In this document: one piece after another, positions 8,598 to 16,983 of the stretch
Layout of the letters: each line of letters starts with the position of its first letter
How positions within the stretch are numbered: position 1 is the stretch's first letter
From: UBA1547 sp035399865
GTDB lineage: Bacteria > Patescibacteriota > Saccharimonadia > Saccharimonadales > Saccharimonadaceae
Assembly: GCA_035399865.1 (NCBI GenBank)
Contig: DAOPJW010000001.1
Coordinates: 138,239-202,238 of the forward strand
Length of the DNA: 64,000 bases
Direction of reading: 5' to 3'
Notes under the pieces: model-generated
Seen by the model: the letters and a program-made list of their open reading frames with translations, nothing else
Told to the model about the DNA's origin: nothing
The model's database searches: none
Position numbers and translations under genes: made by a program

Positions 8598-8957
8598 TCA
8601 TCTTACCCATTTCTTGAGGCCAGTGAACCTCAGCATCTCTTTGACGAGTTCTTCTGGCTGCATCCGTCGCATTAACTCGCAACTATCATTTTGTGACAAT
8701 ATATTTAGACTGCCTTCCCATAAAATGCCATCAATAATTACTAGTTTGCGGTGATGACCGCTAGTAAACAGCATATCTATACCCATATCTTGCATTATGT
8801 CAACTGCCTAAATGGCCTGTTCTCTACATATTTGTTCATGTTCATTGAAAGGTTTTGTGTTCACAATAATTTTTATATTTTTTAGCTCGTAACTTATGAA
8901 TGCAATTCCGTCCATTTCGTTCTCCAACGTGTCTATGAGCCCCTGCCAAAAATAAAT
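8598..8957 (-). pseudogene. PLD-like nuclease pseudogene with internal TAG
   Basis: On the minus strand one frame runs from just after a TGA at 8958-8960 to the stop at 8598 with a single in-frame TAG at 8808-8810. The upstream part contains FWQGLIDTLENEMDGIAFIS and IKIIVNTKPFNEHE; the downstream part contains SGHHRKLVIIDG and EGSLNILSQN. Together these give the usual order of a PLD domain: a helix, a VxVxTxP strand, the HxK active site and the GSxN motif. Only about 120 codons survive and the N-terminus is missing. The 65-aa piece after the TAG is not a plausible full protein. Confidence 0.8.
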
Positions 8958-8960
8958 TCA

Positions 8961-9323
8961 TCTCTATTCATGTACGTAAATTTGTTTTTACACCATAACT
9001 ACAGTAGCTGTGAAATTGATTTATATGGTTCTAACTCTGTTTATAAATATTTTTATTAATAATCACTTCTATACGGAACAATCTTATATACTTTAAGTTT
9101 TGTTATTGTTTTCATATTCACGAAATAACAATATAACAAAATAATGACCATGAACATCGAGCATCTTTTATTAAAACCTTAAATTATACTAATAATATAT
9201 TGAAAAAATAGCATAATTTAGCAAAATAGTGTATAATACAATAAAGTACACATTGTCTCTTAATGCAACCAGTCCTCAGCACCTTATTTGAAAATATAAA
9301 TCATTCTAGAGAGGAGATTTGCT
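8961..9323 (+). other. Non-coding, very AT-rich spacer
   Basis: There is no frame worth reporting in this 360-bp stretch. A TATAAT at 9232-9237 could be the -10 box for the downstream glycosyltransferase; no good -35 is visible. GAGAGGAG at 9309-9316 is a strong Shine-Dalgarno for the glycosyltransferase start. Confidence 0.4.
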
Positions 9324-10487
9324 ATTAATATTTTATTCATAAGCCCAAACTCACCATTTGAAAGTGTCGGTGGAGTTGAACGATATATTTCAAACCTGAT
9401 TGAATATAGTGAAAAACAAGAAAATTTTAACGCTTTCTTTTTGTTGCCAACTAGTAAAGAAAAATACGTTTATCAAAGAGGTAAAGTTTATATTTTTAAT
9501 GACAAAAATATAGATCGATCCTATGAAAGTACAACAAGGCAAATATCTGAACAAGCCCAGCTTTTTATTAAAAATGTCGAATTAATTTTAACTAATAAAA
9601 AAATCGACATTATCTGTGCTGAAAATTTTCCAGTCGGTTTACCACCAGCTTTTAGTATTTTACTCAGCGTCGCCGCCGTTCAATACAAGATACCAATTGT
9701 TTTACATATGCATTCGTTTACTATTAGCGATGTTCAAGCTGAATTAGTAAATCAATTAATGTGGAACAAAATCAGTTGTGTCAGTAAAAGCATCGCTGGT
9801 GATTGTTTTCAAAAAGGTGCAGATATTGATTTAATTTCGACTGATTACCTTGGCGTAAATACCAAGGTATTTTATAATACGACCGATAAAAATAATTCCG
9901 TCAGACAAGAATTAAATATATTGCCAACTGAAAAAATTATCATGACAGCTACCAGAATAATTCAAGGTAGAAAAAACATACTCGAAGCAAAGGGATTAAT
10001 TACACTTGTTCAATCTTTCTCCAAGCTTTCACCCCGACATCCCGAAATGAAACTATTAATTGCGGTCGCCAAAGCTCCAGACAGATTAAAAAATGAATTC
10101 GATCAATCCCTAGAGATGCTGATGGGTTATATAAAATTACATAATGTTGAGTCTAAAACTATCGTCAAGGCTTTCTCATTACAAGAAATACCCGACGTCT
10201 ACAGAGCATCAGATGTTTTTGTCCTCGCTTCCGAAAATGAAACTTTTGGCCAAGTTTTTACAGAGGCAATGAGTTCTGGAATACCTGTTATTGGTACAAA
10301 AGTTGGTGGTATACCAGAAATTATTAACGATAATCGCAACGGTTATTTGATTCAGCCTAACGACAGTAGTGTTCTAACTCAAAAAATTGAAAAATTGGTA
10401 TACGACGAACCAACAAAAAATAAGTTTATTAGAGCCGGTAGTGATACTGTAAATAAAAAATTTGCCTTAAAAAAAACAATTAGTTAA
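9324..10487 (+). CDS. GT4-family glycosyltransferase with ATT start and probable C-terminal frameshift
   Basis: This GT-B enzyme of glycosyltransferase family 4 would transfer a nucleotide-sugar residue in cell-surface glycan synthesis. The N-terminal NILFISPNSPFESVGGVERY Rossmann loop lies upstream of every ATG/GTG/TTG; the frame there begins at 9300. The only well-placed start is ATT at 9324, 7 nt after GAGAGGAG. The C-terminal half has the donor site SENETFGQVFTEAMSSGIPV and GGIPEII. After the stop at 10487 another frame resumes the expected C-terminus (NFINNLFKTVNGDGI) to a TAA at 10548; removing one T near 10486 would join them. The gene may be decaying. Confidence 0.75.
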   Translation: MNILFISPNSPFESVGGVERYISNLIEYSEKQENFNAFFLLPTSKEKYVYQRGKVYIFNDKNIDRSYESTTRQISEQAQLFIKNVELILTNKKIDIICAENFPVGLPPAFSILLSVAAVQYKIPIVLHMHSFTISDVQAELVNQLMWNKISCVSKSIAGDCFQKGADIDLISTDYLGVNTKVFYNTTDKNNSVRQELNILPTEKIIMTATRIIQGRKNILEAKGLITLVQSFSKLSPRHPEMKLLIAVAKAPDRLKNEFDQSLEMLMGYIKLHNVESKTIVKAFSLQEIPDVYRASDVFVLASENETFGQVFTEAMSSGIPVIGTKVGGIPEIINDNRNGYLIQPNDSSVLTQKIEKLVYDEPTKNKFIRAGSDTVNKKFALKKTIS

Positions 10488-10588
10488 TTTCATAAATAAT
10501 TTATTTAAAACAGTTAACGGAGATGGAATTGCTAAAAAAACTAAATAAGTCGATTTAGTGTCATAATATTTATAAATAATATTAGTTT

Positions 10589-11425
10589 TTATTCATCTCT
10601 CTCAGTAATCTTTTCGTAATGCTTATATAATGCATGGAACCTACCTCTGTAATTTTTTTTCCAAGGTTTACTTGGACCACAAAAATGCATAATTACAGTA
10701 TTACCAATTACATAATCCATATCATATTTACCCTTACTTTTAATACGATAATAATCGAACAGTCTAGTATCGTAGTTATATTTAACCTCATCAATATTTT
10801 TTATATTTTTAGAATACATTATATTAATTAAATCTTGATCAGGTAAAAGTAGTTTTGAACGATTTTTCTCAATAAAAGAAAATATTTTATTTTCATCTAT
10901 TGTTTTTCGATGTTGGTCTAAATTCATCAATAAGACTCCGGAATTGTAATAAACATCAATTTTATGAGGTAAAAATCTAATTTTACTAAATGCTGTTACA
11001 GGCAAATTATCACGATAAGCAGCTCCGTATAAATTATTTTCTAAATTTATCTCATACAATTCTCTGATTGGATTTAAAATTAATATATCTGGATCTATAT
11101 ATAAAATTTTGTCTAGATTCTTTGGCAAAAATTTATGGGCTAATAGCCGATAATACATTTCTTTTGGATAATATAATAATGCTGGAGAATCTTTGAATAA
11201 ATCATCACTAATTTTAATTTCTATAATTTTTTGATTATATTTATTTACAAAATTTTCTAAATCTTTAATTTCTTCGCTTTTTATTTTTGAATGAGCTAAA
11301 TATATATAAAAATATTCATTAGAATTATTCATAAACAATGACTTCAACATAACCTTAAGAGGTGGTATATAGTTTGAATCAAGTGTGACTAAGATATTTA
11401 TGGTATTTGTATTCATATTATACAT
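10589..11425 (-). CDS. GT8-family glycosyltransferase
   Basis: The 278-aa protein fits retaining glycosyltransferase family 8 (LgtC/RfaJ-like). It has ILVTLDSNYIPPLKVMLKSL at the N-terminus, the metal-binding DPD in ILYIDPDILIL near residue 120, YNSGVLLMNL, the LPDQDLINI helix and the HFCGPSKPWK metal/donor motif near the C-terminus. It probably adds hexose to a surface polysaccharide. It is convergent with the preceding GT4 gene and divergent from the 89-aa gene at 11510. Start could be 11425 or the Met three codons on; neither has a Shine-Dalgarno. Confidence 0.9.
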   Translation of the reverse strand: MYNMNTNTINILVTLDSNYIPPLKVMLKSLFMNNSNEYFYIYLAHSKIKSEEIKDLENFVNKYNQKIIEIKISDDLFKDSPALLYYPKEMYYRLLAHKFLPKNLDKILYIDPDILILNPIRELYEINLENNLYGAAYRDNLPVTAFSKIRFLPHKIDVYYNSGVLLMNLDQHRKTIDENKIFSFIEKNRSKLLLPDQDLINIMYSKNIKNIDEVKYNYDTRLFDYYRIKSKGKYDMDYVIGNTVIMHFCGPSKPWKKNYRGRFHALYKHYEKITERDE

Positions 11426-11470
11426 TTTAATCTATGATATATTTTTTTACACTTTTTACAAAATATTATA

Positions 11471-11500
11471 TTGTGTCACAATTATAAGTAGTGATAGAAT
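11471..11500 (+). promoter_or_regulatory. Promoter for the 89-aa gene, palindromic -35
   Basis: TTGTGT at 11471-11476 and TAGAAT at 11495-11500 are 18 nt apart, predicting a start near 11507, about 3 nt before the ATG at 11510. The -35 lies in the palindrome TTGTGTCACAA, a possible operator in the divergent region with the GT8 gene. Confidence 0.45.
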
Positions 11501-11509
11501 AATATAAGT

Positions 11510-11779
11510 ATGAGAAGTATTCAAGTTGGTCAATTTATGTCTTTATATAAACTATTAGCTGATAATTATGAATGCTACGAAAAAGAAAATTCAAAACCAG
11601 AAGAAATCGTGAGTGAAATATTAAAAAAATCAGTAGAAAACAACGTATGTAGTCCAGTGATCAATTATGATAAAAGAGAAATTTTCATGTTTACATCATA
11701 TTTTTCTAAATATGAAAGGCACGATGAAGTAAAAGTTGAAATTTTCAATGTTACACTTTTTGGTTTCAGAATAGTATAA
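11510..11779 (+). CDS. Hypothetical 89-aa protein
   Basis: This small acidic protein has no recognised domain. It starts with a helical segment (SLYKLLADNYECYEKENS) and ends with a beta-rich part (FNVTLFGFRIV). It has two cysteines and no signal or membrane segment. The transcript appears almost leaderless, with the -10 box 9 nt before the ATG. It precedes a single-pass membrane protein by 9 nt and is probably co-transcribed with it. Confidence 0.55.
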   Translation: MRSIQVGQFMSLYKLLADNYECYEKENSKPEEIVSEILKKSVENNVCSPVINYDKREIFMFTSYFSKYERHDEVKVEIFNVTLFGFRIV

Positions 11780-11788
11780 TTCCCTTAA

Positions 11789-12259
11789 ATGAAACTAAGA
11801 GAAAAAATTAAAAATATATGTAGCTTATATCGCTCAAGAATTACTTATGAGTATTTTTTAATTTTTTTTAAAAAACATAAAAGAAAATTTGAATTTCTTA
11901 TTATATTTTTATTATTTCTATTCCTTATTTTTAGTATTATTCCGTCTATAAACATCAAGGGAATAAAATATGTAAATTTAGGTGCTGAAATTAAATTAGA
12001 AAAAAATCAAAAAGCAAAATTAAAATTTAAAAAATTATCAGTTAATATAGTCCATTTTACAAATGATTCTTGTCCAAAAGATACAAAATGCTTTGGGGAG
12101 GGAACAAAAGCAGTTGAATATATTATAAATAACAACAAGCAATCTTATGCTGTTGGTAGTATGAATATAGAAAATAATTCGGGTTATATAATCGAGACAA
12201 TAGATACTGATTACAAATCATACGCTATTATAAAAATAACTAAACAAAACACAAAATAA
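11789..12259 (+). CDS. Single-pass membrane protein with small external domain
   Basis: The 156-aa protein has a basic N-terminal cytosolic part (1-35), one strong membrane helix (about 36-52, LIIFLLFLFLIFSIIPS) and an extracytoplasmic domain of about 100 residues. The domain contains DSCPKDTKCFGEG, resembling the (D/N)S-x-CP-x(2-4)-C-x-x-G pattern of small secreted beta domains, with the two Cys likely disulfide-bonded. Function is unknown. It follows the 89-aa gene by 9 nt and is convergent with the PHP gene. Confidence 0.65.
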   Translation: MKLREKIKNICSLYRSRITYEYFLIFFKKHKRKFEFLIIFLLFLFLIFSIIPSINIKGIKYVNLGAEIKLEKNQKAKLKFKKLSVNIVHFTNDSCPKDTKCFGEGTKAVEYIINNNKQSYAVGSMNIENNSGYIIETIDTDYKSYAIIKITKQNTK

Positions 12260-12263
12260 AAAA

Positions 12264-13163
12264 TTATAATATTATTTTCTCTAGTTGTTGTTTCGTTATA
12301 GAATATGATTCGTTTAATAATCCAAGATCGGAATGATCCCCCCAAATATTTTTGTCATTACCATGAAAGTCAGAACCACCACTGGTAATTAAATTTCGAT
12401 TAGTAGCAAATTCTGTAAATTCATCGACCATATCAAATTTTTTATCATTGTTATTCTTATCATATTGAATATTTATTGTTTCAATACCGTCAAAATTATT
12501 TCGAATAATTAAATTTCTCATATCATCAAACCCAAAACCACGCATAATATTAAAGCTCGGATGAGCACAAATTGCTTTTCCACCAGATTTCTTTACAATA
12601 TCGATTGCTTTATGAGTCAATAATTTTCCTTTTGATTCTGACAATGAAAATTTTTTTAACATTAAGTGATCGTTAATTATTGTACTTTTGTTTGGTATTT
12701 CGCCATACATTTCTTTGAGACGTTCATAATTTTTGGGGTTGGAAATTATATCAATCGCTACGTGAGTTTTTGTGACAATATTTTTATTTTTTAGTAATTT
12801 TTCCAATCTTAATGAAAAACCTAATTCATTTATTCGTGTTGTCACTTCAATTAAAGCTTTTCTTCGACGGATATCCATTATTCGGCATATGTCATTTATA
12901 TCTTTATTTTTAGTATCTATTCCTAATCCAACTACATGAATTTTTTGACCAGTTTCTTGATCTACCGTAGATAGTTCGATACCAGTAATCAATGACAAAC
13001 CAAAACTTTTTGCTAAATTAAATAAATTATCGTCATAGGCACTTACTGAGTCATGATCAGTAATTGACATTGTTGAAATGCCTTTTTTTGATGCTAGTTT
13101 AATCAGTTCTTCTGGACTAAAATCTCCATCAGAACAAGTTGTGTGTGTATGTAAATCTATCAC
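12264..13163 (-). CDS. PHP-domain phosphoesterase (RNase AM/TrpH-like)
   Basis: The 299-aa PHP-family metal-dependent phosphoesterase starts at GTG 13163 and opens with IDLHTHTTCSDGDFSPEEL, the first metal-ligand motif. ITDHDSVSAYDD gives motif II, GIELST a Glu ligand, AICAHPSF motif III and SGGSDFHGN the C-terminal metal motif. This arrangement matches the TrpH/YciV group, which acts on 3',5'-nucleotide bisphosphates or 5' ends of RNA. All metal ligands appear present. It stands alone; the next gene on the same strand is Hsp20, separated by a strong terminator. Confidence 0.88.
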   Translation of the reverse strand: MIDLHTHTTCSDGDFSPEELIKLASKKGISTMSITDHDSVSAYDDNLFNLAKSFGLSLITGIELSTVDQETGQKIHVVGLGIDTKNKDINDICRIMDIRRRKALIEVTTRINELGFSLRLEKLLKNKNIVTKTHVAIDIISNPKNYERLKEMYGEIPNKSTIINDHLMLKKFSLSESKGKLLTHKAIDIVKKSGGKAICAHPSFNIMRGFGFDDMRNLIIRNNFDGIETINIQYDKNNNDKKFDMVDEFTEFATNRNLITSGGSDFHGNDKNIWGDHSDLGLLNESYSITKQQLEKIIL

Positions 13164-13206
13164 AATATTATATTTTTAATTTAGTAATTATAACATAAAT
13201 ATTTAT

Positions 13207-13243
13207 AATTTAAAAATTTACGCCCCCAAAATAGGGGCGTAAA
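13207..13243 (-). terminator. Rho-independent terminator of hsp20
   Basis: TTTACGCCCC at 13217-13226 pairs perfectly with GGGGCGTAAA at 13234-13243 around a 7-nt loop. Reading on the minus strand, the hairpin is followed by a T-rich tract, so it ends the Hsp20 transcript about 25 nt after its stop. Confidence 0.85.
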
Positions 13244-13266
13244 AAATAGTAGATGTTTATAAAAAA

Positions 13267-13707
13267 TTATTTAATATTTTTTGTTTTACTTGCAATTTTT
13301 ATTTTTTTCGGTTTTGGCAATTCTTTAAATGGAACTACTACTTTTAATACTCCACCATCAAAATGAGCTTTTATTAAATCAGCGTCAGCTCTTTCTGGAA
13401 GATAAATACGTCGATAAAGACTACTACCACTCTCTCTTACGATGTATTTCTTTTTCTTTTTATCCTCTTCTTTTTCATATTTTTCGGCTTGAATTACTAA
13501 ATTATTTTCATCAATGCTAATATTTATATCTTCTTCTTTGAAATCTGGCAGGTGAGCCTCTACTACCATTTCTTTGTCCTCGTTAGTATAAATGTCAGTA
13601 GTAGGCATACTTATTGAACGCATCGGAGTAATCTCATCAACATCAAAAAAACGTTTCTGTAAAGCATCTATCTCTGCAAATGGGTCAAATCTAACTAATT
13701 TTGTCAT
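13267..13707 (-). CDS. hsp20: Small heat-shock protein, Hsp20 family
   Basis: The 146-aa protein has an alpha-crystallin domain (about 40-135) with PTTDIYTNEDKEMVVEAHLPDF, the following IDENNLVIQAEK strand, YRRIYLPERAD and the conserved DGGVLKVVVPF. A short basic tail PKPKKIKI follows in place of a classic IxI motif. It is an ATP-independent holdase for unfolding proteins. The start at 13707 (MTKLVRFDPF) is chosen because AAGGAGGT lies 7 nt upstream; a longer frame starting at 13725 would swallow that site. It has its own consensus promoter and a roughly 85-nt leader. No CIRCE element is seen. Confidence 0.95.
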   Translation of the reverse strand: MTKLVRFDPFAEIDALQKRFFDVDEITPMRSISMPTTDIYTNEDKEMVVEAHLPDFKEEDINISIDENNLVIQAEKYEKEEDKKKKKYIVRESGSSLYRRIYLPERADADLIKAHFDGGVLKVVVPFKELPKPKKIKIASKTKNIK

Positions 13708-13800
13708 ACTAATAACCTCCTTCACTGTAAATATTATCTAAAATAACTTGAAGCTATTTATTAAATATATTTACCCCCTTTCTGATCGCTTCTATATATT

Positions 13801-13829
13801 ATTATAAAAACATTAAAGATTGTTGTCAA
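13801..13829 (-). promoter_or_regulatory. Consensus sigma-70 promoter of hsp20
   Basis: On the minus strand TTGACA (13829-13824) is separated by exactly 17 nt from TATAAT (13806-13801), a perfect housekeeping promoter and the strongest in the window. Transcription should start near 13794, leaving a leader of about 87 nt before the Hsp20 ATG, long enough for RNA-level control. Confidence 0.9.
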
Positions 13830-13940
13830 CCAACCAACCCTTTACGAATATCTAAAATATTACCGATAATTAATGTCACTTTTTAAAAAAATCAGAGTCT
13901 AATATATGTATTTTGTAATACTTTTGCTATACTGTCATAT

Positions 13941-14534
13941 ATGAAATCATTGTCTGCGAATAAACCACGTCTAATTGCAATGGTGGGTATACCGGGTTCA
14001 GGAAAAAGTTATTTTGCTGAACATTTTGCCGAGACTTTCAAAGCTCCGATTGTTAGTTTTCATCATTTTCGCTATGAGCTATTTAATGAACCTAATTACG
14101 GTGATGATGAGTGTGAAATAATTAATCGCGTTGCGAACCTTATGTTAGATGAGCTTCTGAAAACTGGGAGAACGATTTTATACGAAGGCAAAACAAATAC
14201 CCGTAATGAAAGGCTTGCATTAGCAAAAAAATCAAGAGGCGCTGGTTATGAGGTTTTATTTGTTTGGGTTCAAACCGATATTGAAACAGCTCAAAAAAGA
14301 GCCACAAAATCCAGTGATGACAAGACAGCTATGACAGTTGAACAGTTTGAAAGGCAGATAAAAAAATTCATTCCGCCTAATCAGCTCGAGAAGATTGTAG
14401 TAATTAGTGGTAAACATACTTATGCCAGTCAATTAAAAATCGTTTTAAAACGCTTGGTCGAGCCTAGACCTAATTCAGACAATAATTTACCTCAACCTCG
14501 TCCAATAACGAGTCGAAACGTTTTAATACGTTAG
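13941..14534 (+). CDS. P-loop kinase-like ATPase (zeta/PNKP type)
   Basis: The 197-aa protein has Walker A GIPGSGKS near 17-24, a YEGKTNTRNERLALAK segment (about 93-108) and the lid-like RATKSSDDKTAMTVEQF. This arrangement is that of P-loop nucleotide or polynucleotide kinases and zeta-toxin-like kinases. No C-terminal phosphatase domain is present. The promoter has an extended -10 (TGC-TATACT, 13928-13933) only 7 nt from the ATG, so translation seems leaderless. The YgjP-type peptidase follows after 11 nt. The substrate is unknown. Confidence 0.75.
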   Translation: MKSLSANKPRLIAMVGIPGSGKSYFAEHFAETFKAPIVSFHHFRYELFNEPNYGDDECEIINRVANLMLDELLKTGRTILYEGKTNTRNERLALAKKSRGAGYEVLFVWVQTDIETAQKRATKSSDDKTAMTVEQFERQIKKFIPPNQLEKIVVISGKHTYASQLKIVLKRLVEPRPNSDNNLPQPRPITSRNVLIR

Positions 14535-14545
14535 AAATAATTAGT

Positions 14546-15241
14546 ATGCCGATTATTCAAGATGAAGAATTTGGCAAAATAACTATTAGAAGAAGTAGTA
14601 AAGCAACGCAAATTAAATTGCGGGTTGCACCTGATGGAACATTAAGAGCTTCATTACCTATGCGTGCTCCTATTTTTTTAGTAAAACATCTCTTAAGGTC
14701 TTCGAGAGTAGAGATAAGGAAAATTCTTCATCAATCTAAACCAAATTATCAATACGTAGACGGAATGCAAATTGGCAAAAGTCATACTCTAATAATTATT
14801 CGACATAATCATAATATTATAGATGTATCAAGAAACGGCAACCGAATATCAGTCAAATTACCGAATGATTACGACATAAATAATCCAATTGTTTCTAGAA
14901 AAATTAGGAACGAGATAAATTCTGCGTTAAGAATCGAGGCAAAAAATTACCTTCCAAAAAGACTAAGTTTTTTATCTCAAAAATATTATTTTTCATATAA
15001 TAAAGTACGTTTTTCGCATGCTAGTGGCAGGTGGGGAAGTTGTAGTAGCTCAGGCACTATTAGTTTAAATATAGCCCTTATGAAACTACCTTTTGAAATT
15101 ATTGATTACGTAATTATTCACGAGTTATCACATACTAGGCATATGAACCATGGACCTGATTTCTGGGATCTTGTCGCACAAGCAGATCCAAACTATAGAA
15201 AACACAGACGTTTCTTGAAATCTCAAAATCCTTCTATTTAA
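14546..15241 (+). CDS. YgjP/DUF45-type metallopeptidase
   Basis: The 231-aa protein belongs to the YgjP (DUF45, M48-like) family of SprT/WSS1-related zinc peptidases. It has the family N-terminus with ITIRRSSKATQIKLRVAPDG, then RFSHASGRWGSCSSSGTISLN, and the zinc site HELSHTRHMNHGPDFW near 192-207 (two His, catalytic Glu, third His). Length is typical. It probably shares a transcript with the upstream kinase-like gene. Its cellular role is not established in this lineage. Confidence 0.9.
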   Translation: MPIIQDEEFGKITIRRSSKATQIKLRVAPDGTLRASLPMRAPIFLVKHLLRSSRVEIRKILHQSKPNYQYVDGMQIGKSHTLIIIRHNHNIIDVSRNGNRISVKLPNDYDINNPIVSRKIRNEINSALRIEAKNYLPKRLSFLSQKYYFSYNKVRFSHASGRWGSCSSSGTISLNIALMKLPFEIIDYVIIHELSHTRHMNHGPDFWDLVAQADPNYRKHRRFLKSQNPSI

Positions 15242-15282
15242 TGACATTAAATTATTGAATTCATTGTATAATAAATTACAAG

Positions 15283-16635
15283 ATGCGTAAGGGTGGATCT
15301 TATATATCAACAAAAACAGCCAGATGGTTTAGTGTGGCTGGTTTTATAATTATGTTACTTCTTACCTTATTTGGAGTGTTAACCTTTTCTAAATATTCTA
15401 ATTCGCATACAGAGTTGTATATAGCAATTCTATTCATAATTACACTTTGGTGGTTTTGTATTACGATAATAAACTGTTCAAAAATTTATCAAAGCTCAAG
15501 TAAAAAAGAGTTACTCTTAAGTAGAGCCAGGGAGTCTTTGCAACGTGACAGAATATCAACCATAATCAACAATATGACCGATGCTTTAATCAGCGTTGAC
15601 GAAAAAGGGTTGATAGTATTTTATAATGCTGCTAGTTTGAATTTATTAGACACAAATCAAAATATTGAAGGCCATTATATTGACGAAGTATTGCCCTTAA
15701 GAAATCAAGAAGGTGAAAAGATATTACTTTCTGAAGAATTTAAAAAAAATAAATCAATCGTTAAACGAGATGACCTAAGCTACTTAATCGATGTAGGCGA
15801 ACTTATGCGACTTGAAATTACATATTCACCAATAAGAAGTAACTTTAATCAAAATAATAATAAGCATTTAGGATATATCATAATTATGCGTGATATAACC
15901 AAATCAAAAAGCCTTGAGGAAGAAAAAGACGAATTCGTTAGTGTGGTAAGTCACGAACTTAGAACACCGATATCGATTGTAGAAGGTACTATTTCAAATG
16001 CATTAGTTATGCTCGATCACAAAGATAGCACAAAAAAAATGATAAAAGATTGTATGGAAACTGCACATGAACAGACTATTTTCCTATCAACTATGATAAA
16101 TGACCTGAGCACATTATCACGAGCTGAAAGAGGAGTATCAGCAAATATGGAAATAGTAAACGTCGAGGAGTTAGCACATAAATTATTTGAAAAATATATG
16201 CCCGAGGCTAAGGAAAAAAAGCTAAAATTAAATCTAGATTTATCTCCAAAACTTGGAAGTGTACAAGTAAGTAGGTTATATCTTGAAGAACTTTTACAAA
16301 ATTTCATTACGAATGCTATTAAATACACGAAAGAGGGTAGTGTAGATATTATATTTAAACAAAAAGATGATTTAATATCTTTTGCAATTAAAGACACTGG
16401 GATAGGAATAAGTAAAAGCGATCAATCAAAAATATTTAATAAATTTTATCGTAGTGAAGATTATAGAACTAGAGAGTCTGGAGGTACTGGTTTAGGATTG
16501 TACATCGCATCAAAATTAGCTCAAAAAATCGGAATAAAAATTCAACTCTCAAGCCGATTAAATTTCGGTTCGACCTTTAGTTTTTCTATTCCAATATATA
16601 AAGAAGACCAGACGTTGACTAATGATAAAAAATAA
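15283..16635 (+). CDS. PAS-containing membrane sensor histidine kinase
   Basis: The 450-aa kinase has two membrane helices near the N-terminus (about 13-33 and 44-64), a PAS domain (about 90-200), a HisKA dimerisation domain with VVSHELRTP (His224), and a HATPase domain with NFITNAIKYT, DTGIGIS and GGTGLGLYIASKLA. It would phosphorylate a response regulator, but none is adjacent; the nearest regulator, at 33992, has its own kinase. The -10 box TATAAT (15267-15272) is 10 nt from the ATG and no Shine-Dalgarno is visible. It lies just upstream of secE. Confidence 0.93.
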   Translation: MRKGGSYISTKTARWFSVAGFIIMLLLTLFGVLTFSKYSNSHTELYIAILFIITLWWFCITIINCSKIYQSSSKKELLLSRARESLQRDRISTIINNMTDALISVDEKGLIVFYNAASLNLLDTNQNIEGHYIDEVLPLRNQEGEKILLSEEFKKNKSIVKRDDLSYLIDVGELMRLEITYSPIRSNFNQNNNKHLGYIIIMRDITKSKSLEEEKDEFVSVVSHELRTPISIVEGTISNALVMLDHKDSTKKMIKDCMETAHEQTIFLSTMINDLSTLSRAERGVSANMEIVNVEELAHKLFEKYMPEAKEKKLKLNLDLSPKLGSVQVSRLYLEELLQNFITNAIKYTKEGSVDIIFKQKDDLISFAIKDTGIGISKSDQSKIFNKFYRSEDYRTRESGGTGLGLYIASKLAQKIGIKIQLSSRLNFGSTFSFSIPIYKEDQTLTNDKK

Positions 16636-16647
16636 TATATATTATTA

Positions 16648-16676
16648 TTGACAGTCTGCTATGCAGACTAATTTAA
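16648..16676 (+). promoter_or_regulatory. Promoter and hairpin in front of secE
   Basis: TTGACA at 16648-16653 is followed 17 nt later by a weak ATTTAA. A perfect inverted repeat AGTCTGC/GCAGACT (16653-16659 and 16663-16669) lies in the spacer. It could be an operator, or, for transcripts coming from the kinase gene, a weak terminator/processing hairpin. Confidence 0.4.
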
Positions 16677-16689
16677 TTGGGAGCAAATT

Positions 16690-16974
16690 GTGGCGAAAAA
16701 AGACAACAAAACAGAACTGAAATCAAAAAATACTAAAAGTGAAAAAAAATCTATTAAGCTACCAAAATGGCTAAAGTCCATATTTAAACCATTTTTAGCC
16801 ATTGCTAGATATTTCAAAGATTCTTGGTCTGAGCTTCAACAAGTCCGTTGGACAGACCGACGAGCAACCTGGAGCCTAACATTAGCCGTAATCTTATTTT
16901 CTGGTTTTTTTATAGCTTTAATTTTGCTTTTTGATGAAATATTTAATTTATTATTTAAGATCATTATTAATTAG
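16690..16974 (+). CDS. secE: Preprotein translocase subunit SecE
   Basis: The 94-aa protein has a lysine-rich N-terminus, the conserved amphipathic WSELQQVRWTDRRATW and one membrane helix (about 60-83) ending near the C-terminus. SecE stabilises the SecYEG protein-export channel. It starts with GTG at 16690, 6 nt from a GGGAG site. It lies directly upstream of nusG, the standard bacterial order. The N-terminal extension of about 40 charged residues is longer than in the E. coli core domain but usual for single-helix SecE proteins. Confidence 0.93.
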   Translation: MAKKDNKTELKSKNTKSEKKSIKLPKWLKSIFKPFLAIARYFKDSWSELQQVRWTDRRATWSLTLAVILFSGFFIALILLFDEIFNLLFKIIIN

Positions 16975-16983
16975 GAGATAGAG

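Noticed and set aside
8598..8795. Independent 65-aa gene
   Set aside because: It is only the C-terminal half of a PLD domain; the same frame continues upstream beyond a single TAG.
8808..8810. Amber codon as pyrrolysine or suppressed sense codon
   Set aside because: No sign of a Pyl system or of TAG reuse elsewhere; other genes use TAG as a normal stop (for example 2616 and 4728).
16653..16669. Terminator between the histidine kinase and secE
   Set aside because: The 7-bp hairpin lacks a T-tract and overlaps the -35/-10 spacer, so a regulatory role is preferred.
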